Assembly (NCBI RefSeq): GCF_000308695.1 | Contig: NZ_BAGG01000064.1 | Coordinates: forward strand, 1-64,000 | DNA from: Nocardia takedensis NBRC 100417 | GTDB taxonomy: Bacteria; Actinomycetota; Actinomycetes; Mycobacteriales; Mycobacteriaceae | Length of the DNA stretch: 64,000 nucleotides | Direction: 5' to 3' | In this document: one piece after another, positions 8,738-18,367 of the stretch | How positions within the stretch are numbered: the first letter of the stretch is position 1 | How the letters are laid out: each line of letters starts with the position of its first letter | The notes under the pieces: generated by a model | Databases searched by the model: none | What the model was told of the DNA's origin: nothing | What the model saw: the letters and a program-made list of their open reading frames with translations, nothing else | Position numbers and translations under genes: made by a program

Positions 8738-9465
8738 ACCACCTCGGCGAAGTGCTGCGCATCCAACTCACCAACTGGCGGTGGTCGTGGCCGTCGATGG
8801 TGCTGACGGGCATGCTCACCCCGATCATGACCCTGCTCGCCCTCGGCACGTTCTCCGACGTGCGCGGTTCGGACGCCTACATCTTCTCCGGCGCGCTGAC
8901 CATCGCCCTGCTGTTCGAGATGCAGAACAAGATCGCCGCCAACTTCTCCCACATGAAGGACACGGGCGCGTTCGAGTTCTTCGCCTCGCTCCCGCTGCGC
9001 CGCGAGGCGATGATCGGCGGCACCCTCGCCGCGTTCCTGCTGCTGGCCCTGCCCGCGCTGGTGGTGACGGCGCTGGTCGGTGGCACGGTCTTCGAGTTGG
9101 ACTTCGCCCCGAGCTATCCGGCGCTCGTGCCCGTGGTGCTCGCCACCGCCGCGTTCGCGGGCATCGGCGCGGCCATCGGCACCGCGTGTACCTCGGTCAA
9201 CCAGGCGTCGGGCCTGAGTCTGGCCGCCACCGTCGTCCTGACCGCGATCGGGCCGGTCCTCGTCCCACCGGACCGCCTCCCCGACTGGTTGGTGGCTGCG
9301 GGCCCCTACAACCCGGCCGCGCTGGCCTCCGACGCCCTGCGCACGCTGTTCACCGGAGTCTCCGCCTACGGACTGTGGTGGGACACGCTCGGTCTGCTCG
9401 TGTTCTGCGGCCTGGTCCAACTCGTGCTGACCCGCGCCATGCCGTGGCGCAACCGCACCGCCTGA
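8734..9465 (+). CDS. ABC-2 type transporter permease
   Basis: 243 residues from ATG 8734, which overlaps the ATPase stop by 4 nt. About six hydrophobic segments are visible: 19-40, 50-65, 95-122, 125-150, 155-178 and 218-238. The segment GAFEFFASLPLRREAMIGG between helices 2 and 3 is the usual coupling region of ABC-2 exporters. It would pair with the preceding ATPase to move an unknown substrate out of the cell. The small size agrees with a half-transporter working as a dimer. Confidence 0.87.
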   Translation: MNHLGEVLRIQLTNWRWSWPSMVLTGMLTPIMTLLALGTFSDVRGSDAYIFSGALTIALLFEMQNKIAANFSHMKDTGAFEFFASLPLRREAMIGGTLAAFLLLALPALVVTALVGGTVFELDFAPSYPALVPVVLATAAFAGIGAAIGTACTSVNQASGLSLAATVVLTAIGPVLVPPDRLPDWLVAAGPYNPAALASDALRTLFTGVSAYGLWWDTLGLLVFCGLVQLVLTRAMPWRNRTA

Positions 9466-9566
9466 ACGGCCCGGCGAACCGTGGCGATCGGCTCGAACCG
9501 AACCTCCGACGAAGCGGTCAGGAATCGAGAAGCGTCGGGATAGTGCCTGGTCGTAGCGTTGTCGTC

Positions 9567-10197
9567 ATGAACATCACCACTGAACAGCGCACCCTCGAGA
9601 CCGTCACCCTGGAAGCGGCCGACGCCGACGCCGCCACCCACTTCTACGCCGAGGCGTTCGACCTCGGTGACCGCCTGCGCGTGCGCGCCGGGGACGCGCC
9701 GACCACCGGATTCCGCGGATTCGTCCTGTCGCTGGTCGTCTCGCAGCCGAGCACCGTCGACAGTCTGATCGGCTCGGCCGTCGCGGCGGGCGCCGAGACG
9801 ATCAAACCCGCGACGAAGAGTTTCTGGGGGTACGGCGGGGTCGTGCCGGGCGCCGGACGGCGCGCTGTGGAAGATCGCGACCTCCGCGAAGAAGGACACC
9901 GGCCCGGCGACCCGCGCGATCGACGATTTCGTCGTGCTGCTCGGCGTCGACAAGGTCAAGGCGACCAAGCAGTTCTACGTGGAGCGCGGGTTGACCGTGG
10001 CGAAGAGCTTCGGCAGCAAGTATGTCGAATTCGACGCCGGCACGTCGCCGGTCAAACTCGCCCTCTACGGTCGCCGGGCCGCGGCCAAGGACGCGGGTGT
10101 GCCCGCCGAGGGGAGCGGATCGTCGCGAATCGTGTTCGCCGGCGGCCTGGGGCAGTTCGTGGACCCGGACGGGTTCGCGTGGGAGAACGTCGGCTGA
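9567..10197 (+). pseudogene. VOC (glyoxalase-like) protein gene with a single-base frameshift
   Basis: From ATG 9567 the frame encodes TLETVTLEAADADAATHFY and on to FWGYGGVV, a normal first VOC half. It is then lost at the GGG run 9848-9850. Removing one G restores VVPAPDGALWKIATSAKK and continues into the downstream frame (LLGVDKVKATKQFYVERG through FVDPDGFAWENVG), giving an unbroken protein of about 209 residues with two VOC modules. As it stands the first frame runs on with nonsense to 10268. This is either a true inactivating insertion or a base-calling error in a G run. Function would be a small-molecule-binding or modifying metalloprotein. The next 1.4 kb is also damaged. Confidence 0.8.
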
Positions 10198-10226
10198 GTC
10201 GGGTCCACGCAATGATCACGCAGGGG

Positions 10227-10251
10227 TTGACCTTGACCCTGCGTCAGGGTC
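10227..10251 (+). promoter_or_regulatory. MerR-type promoter/operator with dyad in the spacer
   Basis: A perfect inverted repeat GACCCTG-CGT-CAGGGTC (10235-10251) follows a -35-like TTGACC (10227-10232). A weak -10 CACGCT lies about 20 nt further on, just before GTG 10265. A dyad inside an over-long -35/-10 spacer is the hallmark of MerR-activated promoters. A MerR remnant lies 600 nt downstream and may be the former cognate regulator. Confidence 0.55.
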
Positions 10252-10264
10252 GCACGCTTGTCGC

Positions 10265-10860
10265 GTGATCGACGACAGCATCCCCTCGGCGCGGCTCGCA
10301 CCGCCGGTCGGAGGGTTGCACGAGATCGACGGACGTCGCCTCTTCCTGCACCGTTCGGGCAGCGGCGGTCCGGCCGTCGTGTTCCTGCCGGGCGCGAGCG
10401 CGGTGGGTCTGGACTATTTCGGTGTCCAGCGGGAGGTTTCGCGGTTCACCACCGCGATGGTCTACGACCGCGGCGGCACGGGTTACAGCGACACCCTCCC
10501 CCTGCCGCGCACGGCCGCCGCCGTCGCGACCGAATTACGCGACCTGCTGCGCGGTCTGGAGATTCCCGCACCCCATGTCCTCGCCGCGCACTCCCTCGGC
10601 GGCTTCTACGCGCACAGGTTCGCGCAACTGTTCCCGGACGAGGTCGCCGGACTGGTCTGGTTGGACGCGCTGCACCCTGACTGGAACGCGGTCATGCCCG
10701 ACGCGGCGAGTCTGGCGGCGATCGAGCGGATGTCCCCGGACGCGCGGCGGCTCGAACGGATGCGCCCGGCGTTGCGCGCGATGCGCGAAGAACTGCTCGC
10801 CGACTACCCGGACCCTCTCCGGCGCGCGCTGGTCGAGGCGAAGGACACCGAGCGGTGGCT
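10265..10860 (+). pseudogene. Alpha/beta hydrolase, truncated at its C-terminal third
   Basis: From GTG 10265 the frame encodes about 199 residues of a normal alpha/beta hydrolase: oxyanion-region FLPGAS, VYDRGGTGYSD, and the nucleophile elbow AAHSLGG with S110. Similarity stops near 10858 (KDTERW). The catalytic histidine and the last strands are missing. The same frame continues to 11257 only as an out-of-frame reading of the MerR gene. The junction at about 10853-10866 joins it directly to the MerR helix-turn-helix, which looks like a deletion removing the end of one gene and the start of the next. An active hydrolase is unlikely. Confidence 0.75.
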
Positions 10861-10862
10861 GC

Positions 10863-11591
10863 CAGCTCGCGGCGACCGCGGGGGTGAGTGTGCGCAGGGT
10901 GCGCCACTACCACCACGTGGGACTGCTGCCGGAACCCGAGCGCGACGCCTCCGGCTATCGTCGTTACAGCGCGCGCACGGTGGTCGACCTGCTCCGGATT
11001 CGCATCCTCGCCGACGCCGGCGTCCCCTTGGCCCGCATCGACGCGCTTCTGCACGCCCGACCGGGAGAATTCGCTGCGGCGATCATCGACATCGATGCGG
11101 AGTTGGGTCGCCGGTTCGGGGAACTCGCGGAGAGCCGCCGCCGGATCGCCGCCTTGGACAGCGGCGAGCGACTCGTCCTCCCCGCCGAAGTGGTCGCCGT
11201 TCTGGACCGGATGCGCGGGCTGGGCATCAGCGAGCGTCGGGTGCTGCTCGAACGTGACGCGTGGATCCTGATGCGCGCGATGGACCCGCACGCCGTGCCG
11301 GACCGGTTACGCGAGAAGAACGCGGCATTGGACGATCCCGAGACCACGCGGCTCTACTCGGCCTGCGACCGCGCTGTCGACTGGGCGGCCGATGATCCGC
11401 GCCTGGATCGGCTCATCGAGGACCTCGATGCCTGGGAGGTCGCCCACGAGGGCTCCGACATCGGCGCGGGCACACGTGAATTGACCGTCTCCCGGATCGC
11501 CGAGACCTCGCCCGCCTGGCGGCGCATCGTGGAATCCCTCGCCGCTCGGGCCGCGCACCGCAGACATCGAACCCCAACGATGACCCCATGA
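10863..11591 (+). pseudogene. MerR-family regulator lacking its N-terminal start
   Basis: Coding similarity begins at QLAATAGVSVRRVRHYHHVGLLPEPER, which normally follows an initiating MxIG segment; here it is preceded directly by the hydrolase remnant in another frame. The rest is complete for the family: SGYRRYSARTVVDLLRI wing, dimerisation helix, then about 170 residues of C-terminal effector region. First usable codons are GTG 10884 and GTG 10890, inside the recognition region, so a product would lack helix 1. It was probably the regulator of the hydrolase through the dyad at 10235-10251. The next small gene overlaps its stop (ATGA at 11588). Confidence 0.72.
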
Positions 11592-11767
11592 GCGATTCGA
11601 CGCTCCTGTTCCTGGCGATCGCGATCCCGATCGGCGTCTCCGCGGCGTTCGCCCTGGGCTTCTTCCTGCTCGGCCGCCGAATGCGCCGACTGCGCCGCGC
11701 GGGCCGGATCACCTACCGCGCCAAGACCACCCCGGGCAGCAACGACTTCTCCGGTTCCGCCATGTGA
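11588..11767 (+). CDS. Small single-pass membrane protein, unknown function
   Basis: A 59-residue frame starts at ATG 11588, overlapping the MerR stop by 4 nt. Residues 6-29 (LLFLAIAIPIGVSAAFALGF...) form one transmembrane helix. They are followed by a strongly basic stretch GRRMRRLRRAGR, then a polar tail ending SGSAM. The charge pattern predicts an outside N-terminus and cytoplasmic C-terminus. Codons end largely in G or C, as in the neighbours. I do not recognise a family. The overlap suggests translational coupling to the truncated regulator, so its expression may have changed after the deletion. Confidence 0.6.
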   Translation: MSDSTLLFLAIAIPIGVSAAFALGFFLLGRRMRRLRRAGRITYRAKTTPGSNDFSGSAM

Positions 11768-11842
11768 GTCGACAAGCCGTGCGGCGACGCGCCGCTCAGG
11801 ATCTCGCGCATCCGCTGGGGCACGACGATCTCGCCACCGATA

Positions 11843-11861
11843 CTCTGTACAATGTACGGAG
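11843..11861 (+). promoter_or_regulatory. -10 box embedded in a palindromic operator, VOC gene promoter
   Basis: CTCTGTACAATGTACGGAG (11843-11861) is an 8-3-8 inverted repeat with a single mismatch. The near-consensus -10 hexamer TACAAT (11848-11853) sits at its centre, so a repressor bound here would cover the promoter. Symmetry and size fit a TetR- or MarR-type site. A very strong Shine-Dalgarno, AAAGGAGG, follows at 11863-11870. No matching -35 is obvious. Confidence 0.6.
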
Positions 11862-11874
11862 AAAAGGAGGATGT

Positions 11875-12273
11875 ATGAAGATCATCGAATCGGTGGCCTG
11901 CTTCAACGTCGACGACGTGCCCGCGGCCGCCGCGTTCTTCGCGAACCACTTCGGGTACCGAGAACTGTTCGCCGCCGAGGGGTTCGCGTCACTGGGCCGC
12001 GAGGACGCGGGCACGCAGATCGCGCTGCACCGGCGCGGACTGGAGATCCTGCCCGAGGGCTTCCGCGGGCAGGCGACCTCGGGCGTGTTGCTCGCGTTCC
12101 ATGTCGAGGATCTCGACGGCGAGGCGCGCCGCCTGGAAGCGGAGGGCGTGGATTTCCTGCTCCCGGTCACCGAACAGGAATGGGGTGAGCGCGTGCTGCT
12201 GGTGAACGGCCCGGACGGCATCGTGGTGGAACTCTGCGAATTCCCCGAAGGCGCGCAACTCGTTCAGAACTGA
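11875..12273 (+). CDS. VOC family (glyoxalase/bleomycin-resistance fold) protein
   Basis: 132 residues from ATG 11875, placed 5 nt after the AAAGGAGG site; ATG 11871 is out of frame. Two beta-alpha-beta-beta-beta units are visible: SVACFNVDDVPAAAAFFANHFGYRELF and VLLAFHVEDLDGEARRLEAEGV. They are followed by a closing VNGPDGIVVELCEF with the conserved glutamate. Members bind metal or hydrophobic ligands and act as lyases, dioxygenases or drug-binding proteins. Activity cannot be assigned. It has its own tightly controlled promoter (11843-11861) and is not part of the damaged operon before it. Confidence 0.8.
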   Translation: MKIIESVACFNVDDVPAAAAFFANHFGYRELFAAEGFASLGREDAGTQIALHRRGLEILPEGFRGQATSGVLLAFHVEDLDGEARRLEAEGVDFLLPVTEQEWGERVLLVNGPDGIVVELCEFPEGAQLVQN

Positions 12274-12327
12274 GCGGTCTCCGGGCGTGGCGAGCCGCGG
12301 AATTCGGCGCGATTCTCGGCGGCGCTA

Positions 12328-12342
12328 GGACAGGAACTGTCC
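12328..12342. promoter_or_regulatory. Short perfect palindrome upstream of the second VOC gene
   Basis: GGACAG-GAA-CTGTCC (12328-12342) is a perfect 6-3-6 inverted repeat about 75 nt before ATG 12416. It is operator-like in size; no regulator is assigned. Confidence 0.35.
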
Positions 12343-12349
12343 CAACCCC

Positions 12350-12383
12350 GTGGCAGGGTGAGGGCTGAATCGCGCCCTGCCAC
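12350..12383 (+). other. Stem-loop in the leader of the second VOC gene
   Basis: GTGGCAGGG (12350-12358) pairs perfectly with CCCTGCCAC (12375-12383) across a 16-nt loop. It ends 33 nt before the start codon, so it could be a leader hairpin, or a terminator of the preceding VOC gene read from the plus strand. Confidence 0.4.
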
Positions 12384-12415
12384 CGCGGCGGGGCAGAGGG
12401 AAAGGACGGTAGCCC

Positions 12416-12853
12416 ATGGCCCGCGACATCCAGGTGACCTTCGATTGCGCCGATCCGGCGGCGCTGTCGGCCTTCTGGGCCGAAGTCCTCGGCTACGAAC
12501 TCCAGCAGCCGCCGCCGGGTTTCGCGACCTGGGACGAGGCGCTGGAAGCGATGAACATCCCGCCCGAGCGTCGCAACGACGCCTCGGGTGTGATCGATCC
12601 GGCGGGAGCGGGTCCGCGGCTGTTCTTCCAGAAGGTGCCCGAGGGCAAGGCGGCGAAGAACCGGGTGCACCTCGACGTGCGGGCCGCGCCGGGCCTGACC
12701 GGTGACGAGCGCATGGAGGCGTTGGAGAAGGAGTGCGCGCGCCTGACCGCGTTGGGCGCGCGCCGCCTCGAACGGCACGAACCCGCGCCGCCGATGATGT
12801 TCGGCCACATCGTGATGGCCGATCCGGAGGACAACGAATTCTGTCTGGACTGA
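12416..12853 (+). CDS. VOC family protein (glyoxalase-like domain)
   Basis: 145 residues. The opening DIQVTFDCADPAALSAFWAEVLGYELQ and the late VHLDVRA, EKECARLTALGARRLER and MADPEDNEFCLD are the standard segments of the actinobacterial glyoxalase-like subfamily. The terminal PEDNEFC segment carries the usual metal-side glutamate. No export signal. It is the third VOC gene within 3.3 kb, but shares little sequence with the one at 11875 and has its own leader with a palindrome and hairpin. It converges with nuoN, 22 nt away. The ligand is unknown. Confidence 0.8.
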   Translation: MARDIQVTFDCADPAALSAFWAEVLGYELQQPPPGFATWDEALEAMNIPPERRNDASGVIDPAGAGPRLFFQKVPEGKAAKNRVHLDVRAAPGLTGDERMEALEKECARLTALGARRLERHEPAPPMMFGHIVMADPEDNEFCLD

Positions 12854-12875
12854 GCGATCCGTCGCGACCGAGCGC

Positions 12876-14492
12876 TCAGCGGGTGAAAGTCGCGGCACGC
12901 TCGGCCAGATCCAGCAGGGGCTGGGGCAGGATGCCCAGCACCAACGTCGCGGCGGTGGTGCAGGCCACCACCGCCGAGGTGAGCACGGGGGTGCGCACCA
13001 CGGGCGCGTCGGCGGGCGGGTCGGTGAAGAACATCAACACGATGACCCGCACGTAGAAGAACGCGGCGATCGCGCTGCACACCACGCCCACGACCACCAG
13101 GTAGCTCGCCCCGGCCGAGGCCGCCGCCTCGAACACCGCGAACTTCGCGACGAAACCACTGGTCAGCGGCAGGCCAGCGAAGGAGAGCAGCAGCAGCGCG
13201 AACAGACCGGCGGGCAGCGGACTGGTGCGTCCGAGTCCGGCCCAGCGGTCGAGTCCGGTGGCCTCGGACCCGTCGGCGTCACGGACCAGCGACACCACGG
13301 CGAACGCGCCGACGGTGCCGAGTCCGTAGGCGACCAGATAGAACAGGATCGCCGCCACGCCGGTCTCGTCGGCGGCGACCAGTCCGGTGAGCAGGAATCC
13401 GGCGTGCGCGACCGACGAATAGGCCAGCATGCGTTTGACGTCGGTCTGGGTGACGGCCATGACCGCGCCCGCGACCATCGTCGCGATCGCCACCGCCGCC
13501 AGGATCGGCCGCCAGTCCTGGCTCAGCCCCGGGACCGCGACTTGCAGGACGCGCATCAGCGCGCCGAGTGCCGCGATCTTGGTGGCCGCGGCCATGAACG
13601 CGGTGACCGGTGTGGGCGCGCCCTGGTAGACGTCGGGCACCCACGATTGGAACGGCACCGCGCCGATCTTGAACAGCAATCCGACCGCGAGCAGCGCGAC
13701 GCCGAGCAGGCCGAGTACCGATTCCTCGGGGCGTTCGGCGATCGAGTCGGCGATCCCGCGCAGTTCCACGGTGCCCGCCTGCCCGTAGAGCAGGGCGATG
13801 CCGTAGAGGAAGAAGGCCGAGGAGAACGCGCCGAGCAGGAAGTATTTCAGCGCCGCTTCCTGGGAGAGCAATCGTTTGCGCCGCGCCAACCCGCACAGCA
13901 GGTACAGCGGCAGCGACAGCACCTCGAGCGCGACGAACATGGTGAGCAGATCGTTGGAGGCCGGGAACAGCAGCAGTCCGCCCACCGTGAGCATGGTCAG
14001 CGGGAACACCTCGGTGGTGGCCACGCCCGCGCGGATCGCGGCGGCCTCGTCGGCGCTGCCGGGCACCGCCGCGGCCTGCGGGGTGAAGGCGTCGGCCCCG
14101 CGCCCAACGGTTGCCGCGGCCAGACTGCGGGTGCCGGGGCCTTCCCGCACGACCCGTTCCACTCCGCGTTCGGCCATGAACAGCAACGACAGGATCGCGA
14201 CCACCAGGATCGTGCCCTGCACGAACAGCGTGACACCGTCGATCGCGACCGCGCCCGAGACGGCGGTGCGCGAGGTTCCCGACAGCGAGATCACCGCCGC
14301 CAGCGCGCCCGCGCAGCCCAGCACCGCCAGGACCACCTGTGTGCCGAAGCGCGCTCGTCGCGGCAGGAACGCCTCGACCAGTACGCCGGCCACCGCGACG
14401 CCGAACACGATCAACATCGGCGCCAGCAAGCGGTATTCGATACTCGGCGCGGGCACGGTGGCCGCGAGCACGCTCGTGTAGTGGGTAGTCAC
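12876..14492 (-). CDS. nuoN: NADH-quinone oxidoreductase subunit N
   Basis: 538 residues from GTG 14492 (a normal length for actinobacterial NuoN). It is a 14-helix antiporter-like membrane subunit. Recognisable segments are LEVLSLPLYLLCGLARR, the pumping-helix region VPFQSWVPDVYQGAPTPVTAFMA, and AYSSVAHAGFLLTG. Proton translocation in the membrane arm of complex I. Last gene of the operon; a 65-nt gap separates it from nuoM, the widest gap between operon genes after nuoA-nuoB is excluded. Convergent with the VOC gene at 12416. Confidence 0.97.
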   Translation of the reverse strand: MTTHYTSVLAATVPAPSIEYRLLAPMLIVFGVAVAGVLVEAFLPRRARFGTQVVLAVLGCAGALAAVISLSGTSRTAVSGAVAIDGVTLFVQGTILVVAILSLLFMAERGVERVVREGPGTRSLAAATVGRGADAFTPQAAAVPGSADEAAAIRAGVATTEVFPLTMLTVGGLLLFPASNDLLTMFVALEVLSLPLYLLCGLARRKRLLSQEAALKYFLLGAFSSAFFLYGIALLYGQAGTVELRGIADSIAERPEESVLGLLGVALLAVGLLFKIGAVPFQSWVPDVYQGAPTPVTAFMAAATKIAALGALMRVLQVAVPGLSQDWRPILAAVAIATMVAGAVMAVTQTDVKRMLAYSSVAHAGFLLTGLVAADETGVAAILFYLVAYGLGTVGAFAVVSLVRDADGSEATGLDRWAGLGRTSPLPAGLFALLLLSFAGLPLTSGFVAKFAVFEAAASAGASYLVVVGVVCSAIAAFFYVRVIVLMFFTDPPADAPVVRTPVLTSAVVACTTAATLVLGILPQPLLDLAERAATFTR

Positions 14493-14557
14493 TTATGCCG
14501 TCCTTGTCGGAAGGACCCGGGTGGCCGGGGCGAGCAGCAGCGGAACGCGGAGCGGGT

Positions 14558-16183
14558 TCACCGGTGACCACCGTCCGCGGTGTCGGCGGCCTCGGGCCGC
14601 ACCGGCGTCGAGGGTTTCGGATCGGTCTTGCCGATCGTGGTCAACGTCTGACTCACCGCCGGATCGACCACGTCCAGAACCGGTTTGGGGTAGACGCCGA
14701 AGAAGATCAGCGCGGCGATGAGCGGGGCGACCACCGCGAGTTCGCGCGGCACCAGGTCGTAGAGGTGTTCGTTGCCCTTCTTCACCGGACCGGTCATCAT
14801 CCGCTGGTAGAGCCACAGCACGTAGAGCGCGGCGAGCACCAGCGCGACCGAGGCGATCACCGCCGCGACCTGGTAGCGGCTGTAGGTGCCGATCAGGACC
14901 AGGAATTCGCTGACGAACGGCGCCAGACCGGGCAGCGACAGCGTCGCCAGCCCCGCGACGAAGAACGTGCCCGCCAGCACGGGCGCGACCTTCTGCACCC
15001 CGCCGTATTCGGCGATGACGCGAGTTCCCCGGCGCGAGACCAGGAATCCGGCGATCAGGAACAGCGCGGCGGTGGAGATGCCGTGGTTGACCATGTAGAG
15101 GGTGGCGCCGGTCTGGCCCTGGCTGGTCATGGCGAAGATGCCCAGGATGATGAACCCGAAGTGCGAGATCGAGGTGTAGGCGATCAGTCGCATGACATCG
15201 GTCTGCCCGATGGCCAGCAGCGCGCCGTAGACGATGCCGATGACCGCGAGCGTGATCACCAGCGGCGCGTAGGTGCTCGACGCGGTGGGGAACAGCAGCA
15301 GACAGTAGCGCAGCATCCCGAAGGTGCCGACCTTGTCGACCACGGCCATCATCAGCACCGCGCCGGCCGGGGTGGAGGCCACGGCGGCGTCGGGCAGCCA
15401 GGTGTGCAGCGGCCACAGCGGCGCTTTGACGGCGAAGGCGAACAGGAAACCGAGGAACAGCGCGTTGAGCACGACCGGACCCGCGCCGAGCTGACCGGAG
15501 TTGGCGGCGGCCATGACCGTGCGCAGGTCGAAGGTGCCGCCGCCGTCCGCGCCGAGTTCCTCGCGCGCGGTCAGCACATAGAGCCCGATCACCGCCGCGA
15601 GCATGATCAGTCCGCCGAACAGGTTGTAGAGCAGGAACTTCACCGCGGCGCGGGAGCGTTGCGCGCGCGCCGCCGCGTCGCCGATCCGGGGGCCGAAGCC
15701 GCCGATGATGAAATACATCGGGATCAGCATCGCCTCGAAGAAGACGTAGAACAGCAGGATGTCGAGGGAGACGAACGAGATCAGCACCATCGCCTCGACC
15801 AGCAGGATCAACGCGACGTAGCCGTGGGCGTGCCGGGTGGGCGCGCCGTCCTCGGTCCCGCGTTCGTCGTGCCAGCCCGCGAGGATCAGCAGCGGCACCA
15901 GCGCGGCGGTCAGCAGCACCAGCACCAGCGCGATCCCGTCGACGCCGAGGGTGTAGCCGGCCCCGAAAGCCGGGATCCACTGCCGGGATTCGACGAATTG
16001 GAACTGCTCGCCGCCCGGCGTGAACTGCGCCGCGATGACGCCGGCGACCGCGAGAGTGCCCACCGCGAACAGCAACCCGACCGTGCGGGCAAGCGTGCGC
16101 AGTCGGGCGGGGACCGCCATCACGGCCAGCGCGCCGACCACCGGCACCGCCCACAGTGTCGTCAACCAGGGAAAGTCGCTCAC
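14558..16183 (-). CDS. nuoM: NADH-quinone oxidoreductase subunit M
   Basis: 541 residues from GTG 16183, overlapping the nuoL stop (GTGA). Antiporter-like subunit with the expected [24 protein letters not shown] and [14 protein letters not shown] segments and multiple hydrophobic helices. It forms part of the proton-pumping membrane arm of complex I. The C-terminus carries a polar extension of about 25 residues after the last helix ([12 protein letters not shown]...). Confidence 0.97.
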   Translation of the reverse strand: MSDFPWLTTLWAVPVVGALAVMAVPARLRTLARTVGLLFAVGTLAVAGVIAAQFTPGGEQFQFVESRQWIPAFGAGYTLGVDGIALVLVLLTAALVPLLILAGWHDERGTEDGAPTRHAHGYVALILLVEAMVLISFVSLDILLFYVFFEAMLIPMYFIIGGFGPRIGDAAARAQRSRAAVKFLLYNLFGGLIMLAAVIGLYVLTAREELGADGGGTFDLRTVMAAANSGQLGAGPVVLNALFLGFLFAFAVKAPLWPLHTWLPDAAVASTPAGAVLMMAVVDKVGTFGMLRYCLLLFPTASSTYAPLVITLAVIGIVYGALLAIGQTDVMRLIAYTSISHFGFIILGIFAMTSQGQTGATLYMVNHGISTAALFLIAGFLVSRRGTRVIAEYGGVQKVAPVLAGTFFVAGLATLSLPGLAPFVSEFLVLIGTYSRYQVAAVIASVALVLAALYVLWLYQRMMTGPVKKGNEHLYDLVPRELAVVAPLIAALIFFGVYPKPVLDVVDPAVSQTLTTIGKTDPKPSTPVRPEAADTADGGHR

Positions 16184-18066
16184 CAGAGCCTCACTGCCAG
16201 CAGGGCGGCGACCACCAGGGCCGCGCCGGTCAACATGGACAGGGCGTAGGACCGCACGAAACCGGTCTGGACCCGGCGGACGCGGGCCGAGAGCCCGCCG
16301 ATCAACGCGGCGGCGCCGTTGACGAGTCCGTCGATGCCGCGGTTGTCGACGAACACCAGCGAGCGCGTCAGGTGCCGGCCGGGACGCATCAACACGCCTT
16401 CGTTGACCGCGTCACCGTAGAGGTCGCGGCGCGCGGCGACGGTCAGCGGGCCGACGCCCTCGGGCGCGGTCTCGGGGACGCCGCGTTGCGCGTACTGGTA
16501 GTAGGCGAAACCGACGCCGAGGGCGACGACCAGCAGCGCGAGCATGGTGACCACCGCGGCGGGTACGACCTCCTCGCCGTGGTGTGCGCCGACGACCGGT
16601 TCGAGCCAGTTCTGCAACGACGAGCCCAGGACCAGCAGGAGACCGGAGAACACCGAACCCACCGCGAGCAGGATCATCGGACCGGTCATCACGACCGGTG
16701 ATTCGTGCGGGTGGGTGTCGGGCTTCCAGCGCCGCTCGCCGAAGAAGGTCATCAGCATGACCCGCGTCATGTAGTAGGCGGTCAGGCCCGCGCCGAACAG
16801 GGTGATCGCCCCGAGCGCCAAACCCGCGCCGCCGCCTTGGTCGAACGCGGTCTCGATGATCTTGTCCTTGGAGAAGAAGCCCGCGAACGGCGGGACGCCG
16901 ATGATCGCCAGGTAGCCGAGGCCGAAGGTGACGTAGGTGATCGGCAGCAGTGTGCGGAGTCCGCCGTAGCGGCGCATGTCGGTCTCGTCGTCCATGGCGT
17001 GCATGACCGAGCCCGCGCCGAGGAACAGGCCGGCCTTGAAGAAGCCGTGGGTCAGCAGGTGCATGATCGCGAAGGCGTAGCCCGCGGGGCCGAGTCCGGC
17101 GGCCAGCACCATGTAGCCGATCTGACTCATGGTCGAGGCGGCCAGCGCCTTCTTGATGTCGTCCTTGGCGCAGCCGATGATCGCGCCGAACAGCAACGTC
17201 ACCGCGCCGACCAGGACGACCGCGAACCGCGCGTTCGGGGCGAGGTCGAAGATCGGGTTGGAGCGCGCGATCAGGTACACGCCCGCGGTCACCATCGTCG
17301 CCGCGTGGATGAGCGCGGAAACCGGTGTGGGGCCTTCCATCGCGTCCCCGAGCCAGGACTGCAACGGCACCTGCGCGGATTTGCCGCAGGCGGCCAGCAA
17401 CAGCAGCAGACCGATCGCGGTCATGGTGCCCTCGCCGGCCCCCGGGGCGGCGGCGAAGACCGGCCCGAAGTTCAGCGAGCCGAAGGTGGCGAACATGACC
17501 ATCATCGCGATCGCCAGGCCCATGTCGCCGACCCGGTTGACCACGAACGCCTTCTTGGCGGCGGTGGCGGCCGACGGCTTGTGCGACCAGAATCCGATGA
17601 GCAGGTAGGAGGCCAGACCGACGCCCTCCCAGCCCAGGTAGAGCACCAGGTAGTTGTTCGCCAGCACCAGCAGCAGCATGGCCGCCAGGAACAGTTGCAA
17701 GTAGGCGAAGAACCGCCGCCGCGCCTTGTCCTCGGCCATGTACCCGACCGAGTACAGGTGGATCAACGACCCGACGCCGGTGATGAGCAGCGCGAAGCAG
17801 ATCGACAGCTGATCCAGGCGCAGACCGAAGTCGACCTGCAAGCCCGACACCGGAACCCAGCTGAACAGGTCGAGCGCCACCGGGCGCGCGGCGTCGTCGC
17901 GACCGAGCATCGCGAAGAAGGCCCACACCGCGACGCCGAAGGAGGCGAGCGCGCCCGCACAGCCGAGCCAATGACCCCACCGGTCGCCGAATCGGCCGAT
18001 CAGCAGCAGGAACGCCGCCACCGCCAAGGGCAGGGCGGGCAGCAGCCAGAGCGTTGCCGTGTCCAT
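16180..18066 (-). CDS. nuoL: NADH-quinone oxidoreductase subunit L
   Basis: 628 residues from ATG 18066. Distal antiporter-like subunit. It contains [17 protein letters not shown], the conserved [27 protein letters not shown] and [11 protein letters not shown], and the long lateral helix region toward the C-terminus. It starts 1 nt after nuoK ends on the minus strand and overlaps nuoM by 4 nt. Role: proton translocation and coupling along the membrane arm. Confidence 0.97.
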   Translation of the reverse strand: MDTATLWLLPALPLAVAAFLLLIGRFGDRWGHWLGCAGALASFGVAVWAFFAMLGRDDAARPVALDLFSWVPVSGLQVDFGLRLDQLSICFALLITGVGSLIHLYSVGYMAEDKARRRFFAYLQLFLAAMLLLVLANNYLVLYLGWEGVGLASYLLIGFWSHKPSAATAAKKAFVVNRVGDMGLAIAMMVMFATFGSLNFGPVFAAAPGAGEGTMTAIGLLLLLAACGKSAQVPLQSWLGDAMEGPTPVSALIHAATMVTAGVYLIARSNPIFDLAPNARFAVVLVGAVTLLFGAIIGCAKDDIKKALAASTMSQIGYMVLAAGLGPAGYAFAIMHLLTHGFFKAGLFLGAGSVMHAMDDETDMRRYGGLRTLLPITYVTFGLGYLAIIGVPPFAGFFSKDKIIETAFDQGGGAGLALGAITLFGAGLTAYYMTRVMLMTFFGERRWKPDTHPHESPVVMTGPMILLAVGSVFSGLLLVLGSSLQNWLEPVVGAHHGEEVVPAAVVTMLALLVVALGVGFAYYQYAQRGVPETAPEGVGPLTVAARRDLYGDAVNEGVLMRPGRHLTRSLVFVDNRGIDGLVNGAAALIGGLSARVRRVQTGFVRSYALSMLTGAALVVAALLAVRLW

Positions 18067-18067
18067 G

Positions 18068-18367
18068 TCAGAACTTCAGCAGGTTGGCGTCGTCGACCGA
18101 GGTCGAGCGACGGGCGCGGAAGATGGTCATGATGATGGCCAGTCCGACGACCACTTCGGCCGCGGCGACCACCATCGTGAAGAACGCGAACACCTGGCCG
18201 TCGAGATTCGCGTGCATCCTGGCGAAGGTGACGAAGGCCAGGTTGACCGCGTTGAGCATGAGCTCCACGCACATGAACACCACGATCGCGTTGCGCCGCA
18301 ACAGCACTCCGGCCGCGCCGATGGTGAACAGCAGGGCGGACAGGAACAGGTAGTTCTGGGGATTCAC
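18068..18367 (-). CDS. nuoK: NADH-quinone oxidoreductase subunit K
   Basis: 99 residues from GTG 18367, the usual size. Three transmembrane helices are visible, with the conserved membrane glutamates in [17 protein letters not shown] and in the helix containing [12 protein letters not shown]. Overlaps the nuoJ stop by 4 nt. It is part of the membrane-arm proton channel next to NuoJ. Confidence 0.97.
   Translation of the reverse strand: MNPQNYLFLSALLFTIGAAGVLLRRNAIVVFMCVELMLNAVNLAFVTFARMHANLDGQVFAFFTMVVAAAEVVVGLAIIMTIFRARRSTSVDDANLLKF

Noticed and set aside
9567..10197. Programmed ribosomal frameshift in the VOC gene
   Set aside because: No slippery heptamer, stimulatory stem or stop codon at the shift site; a simple extra G explains it better.
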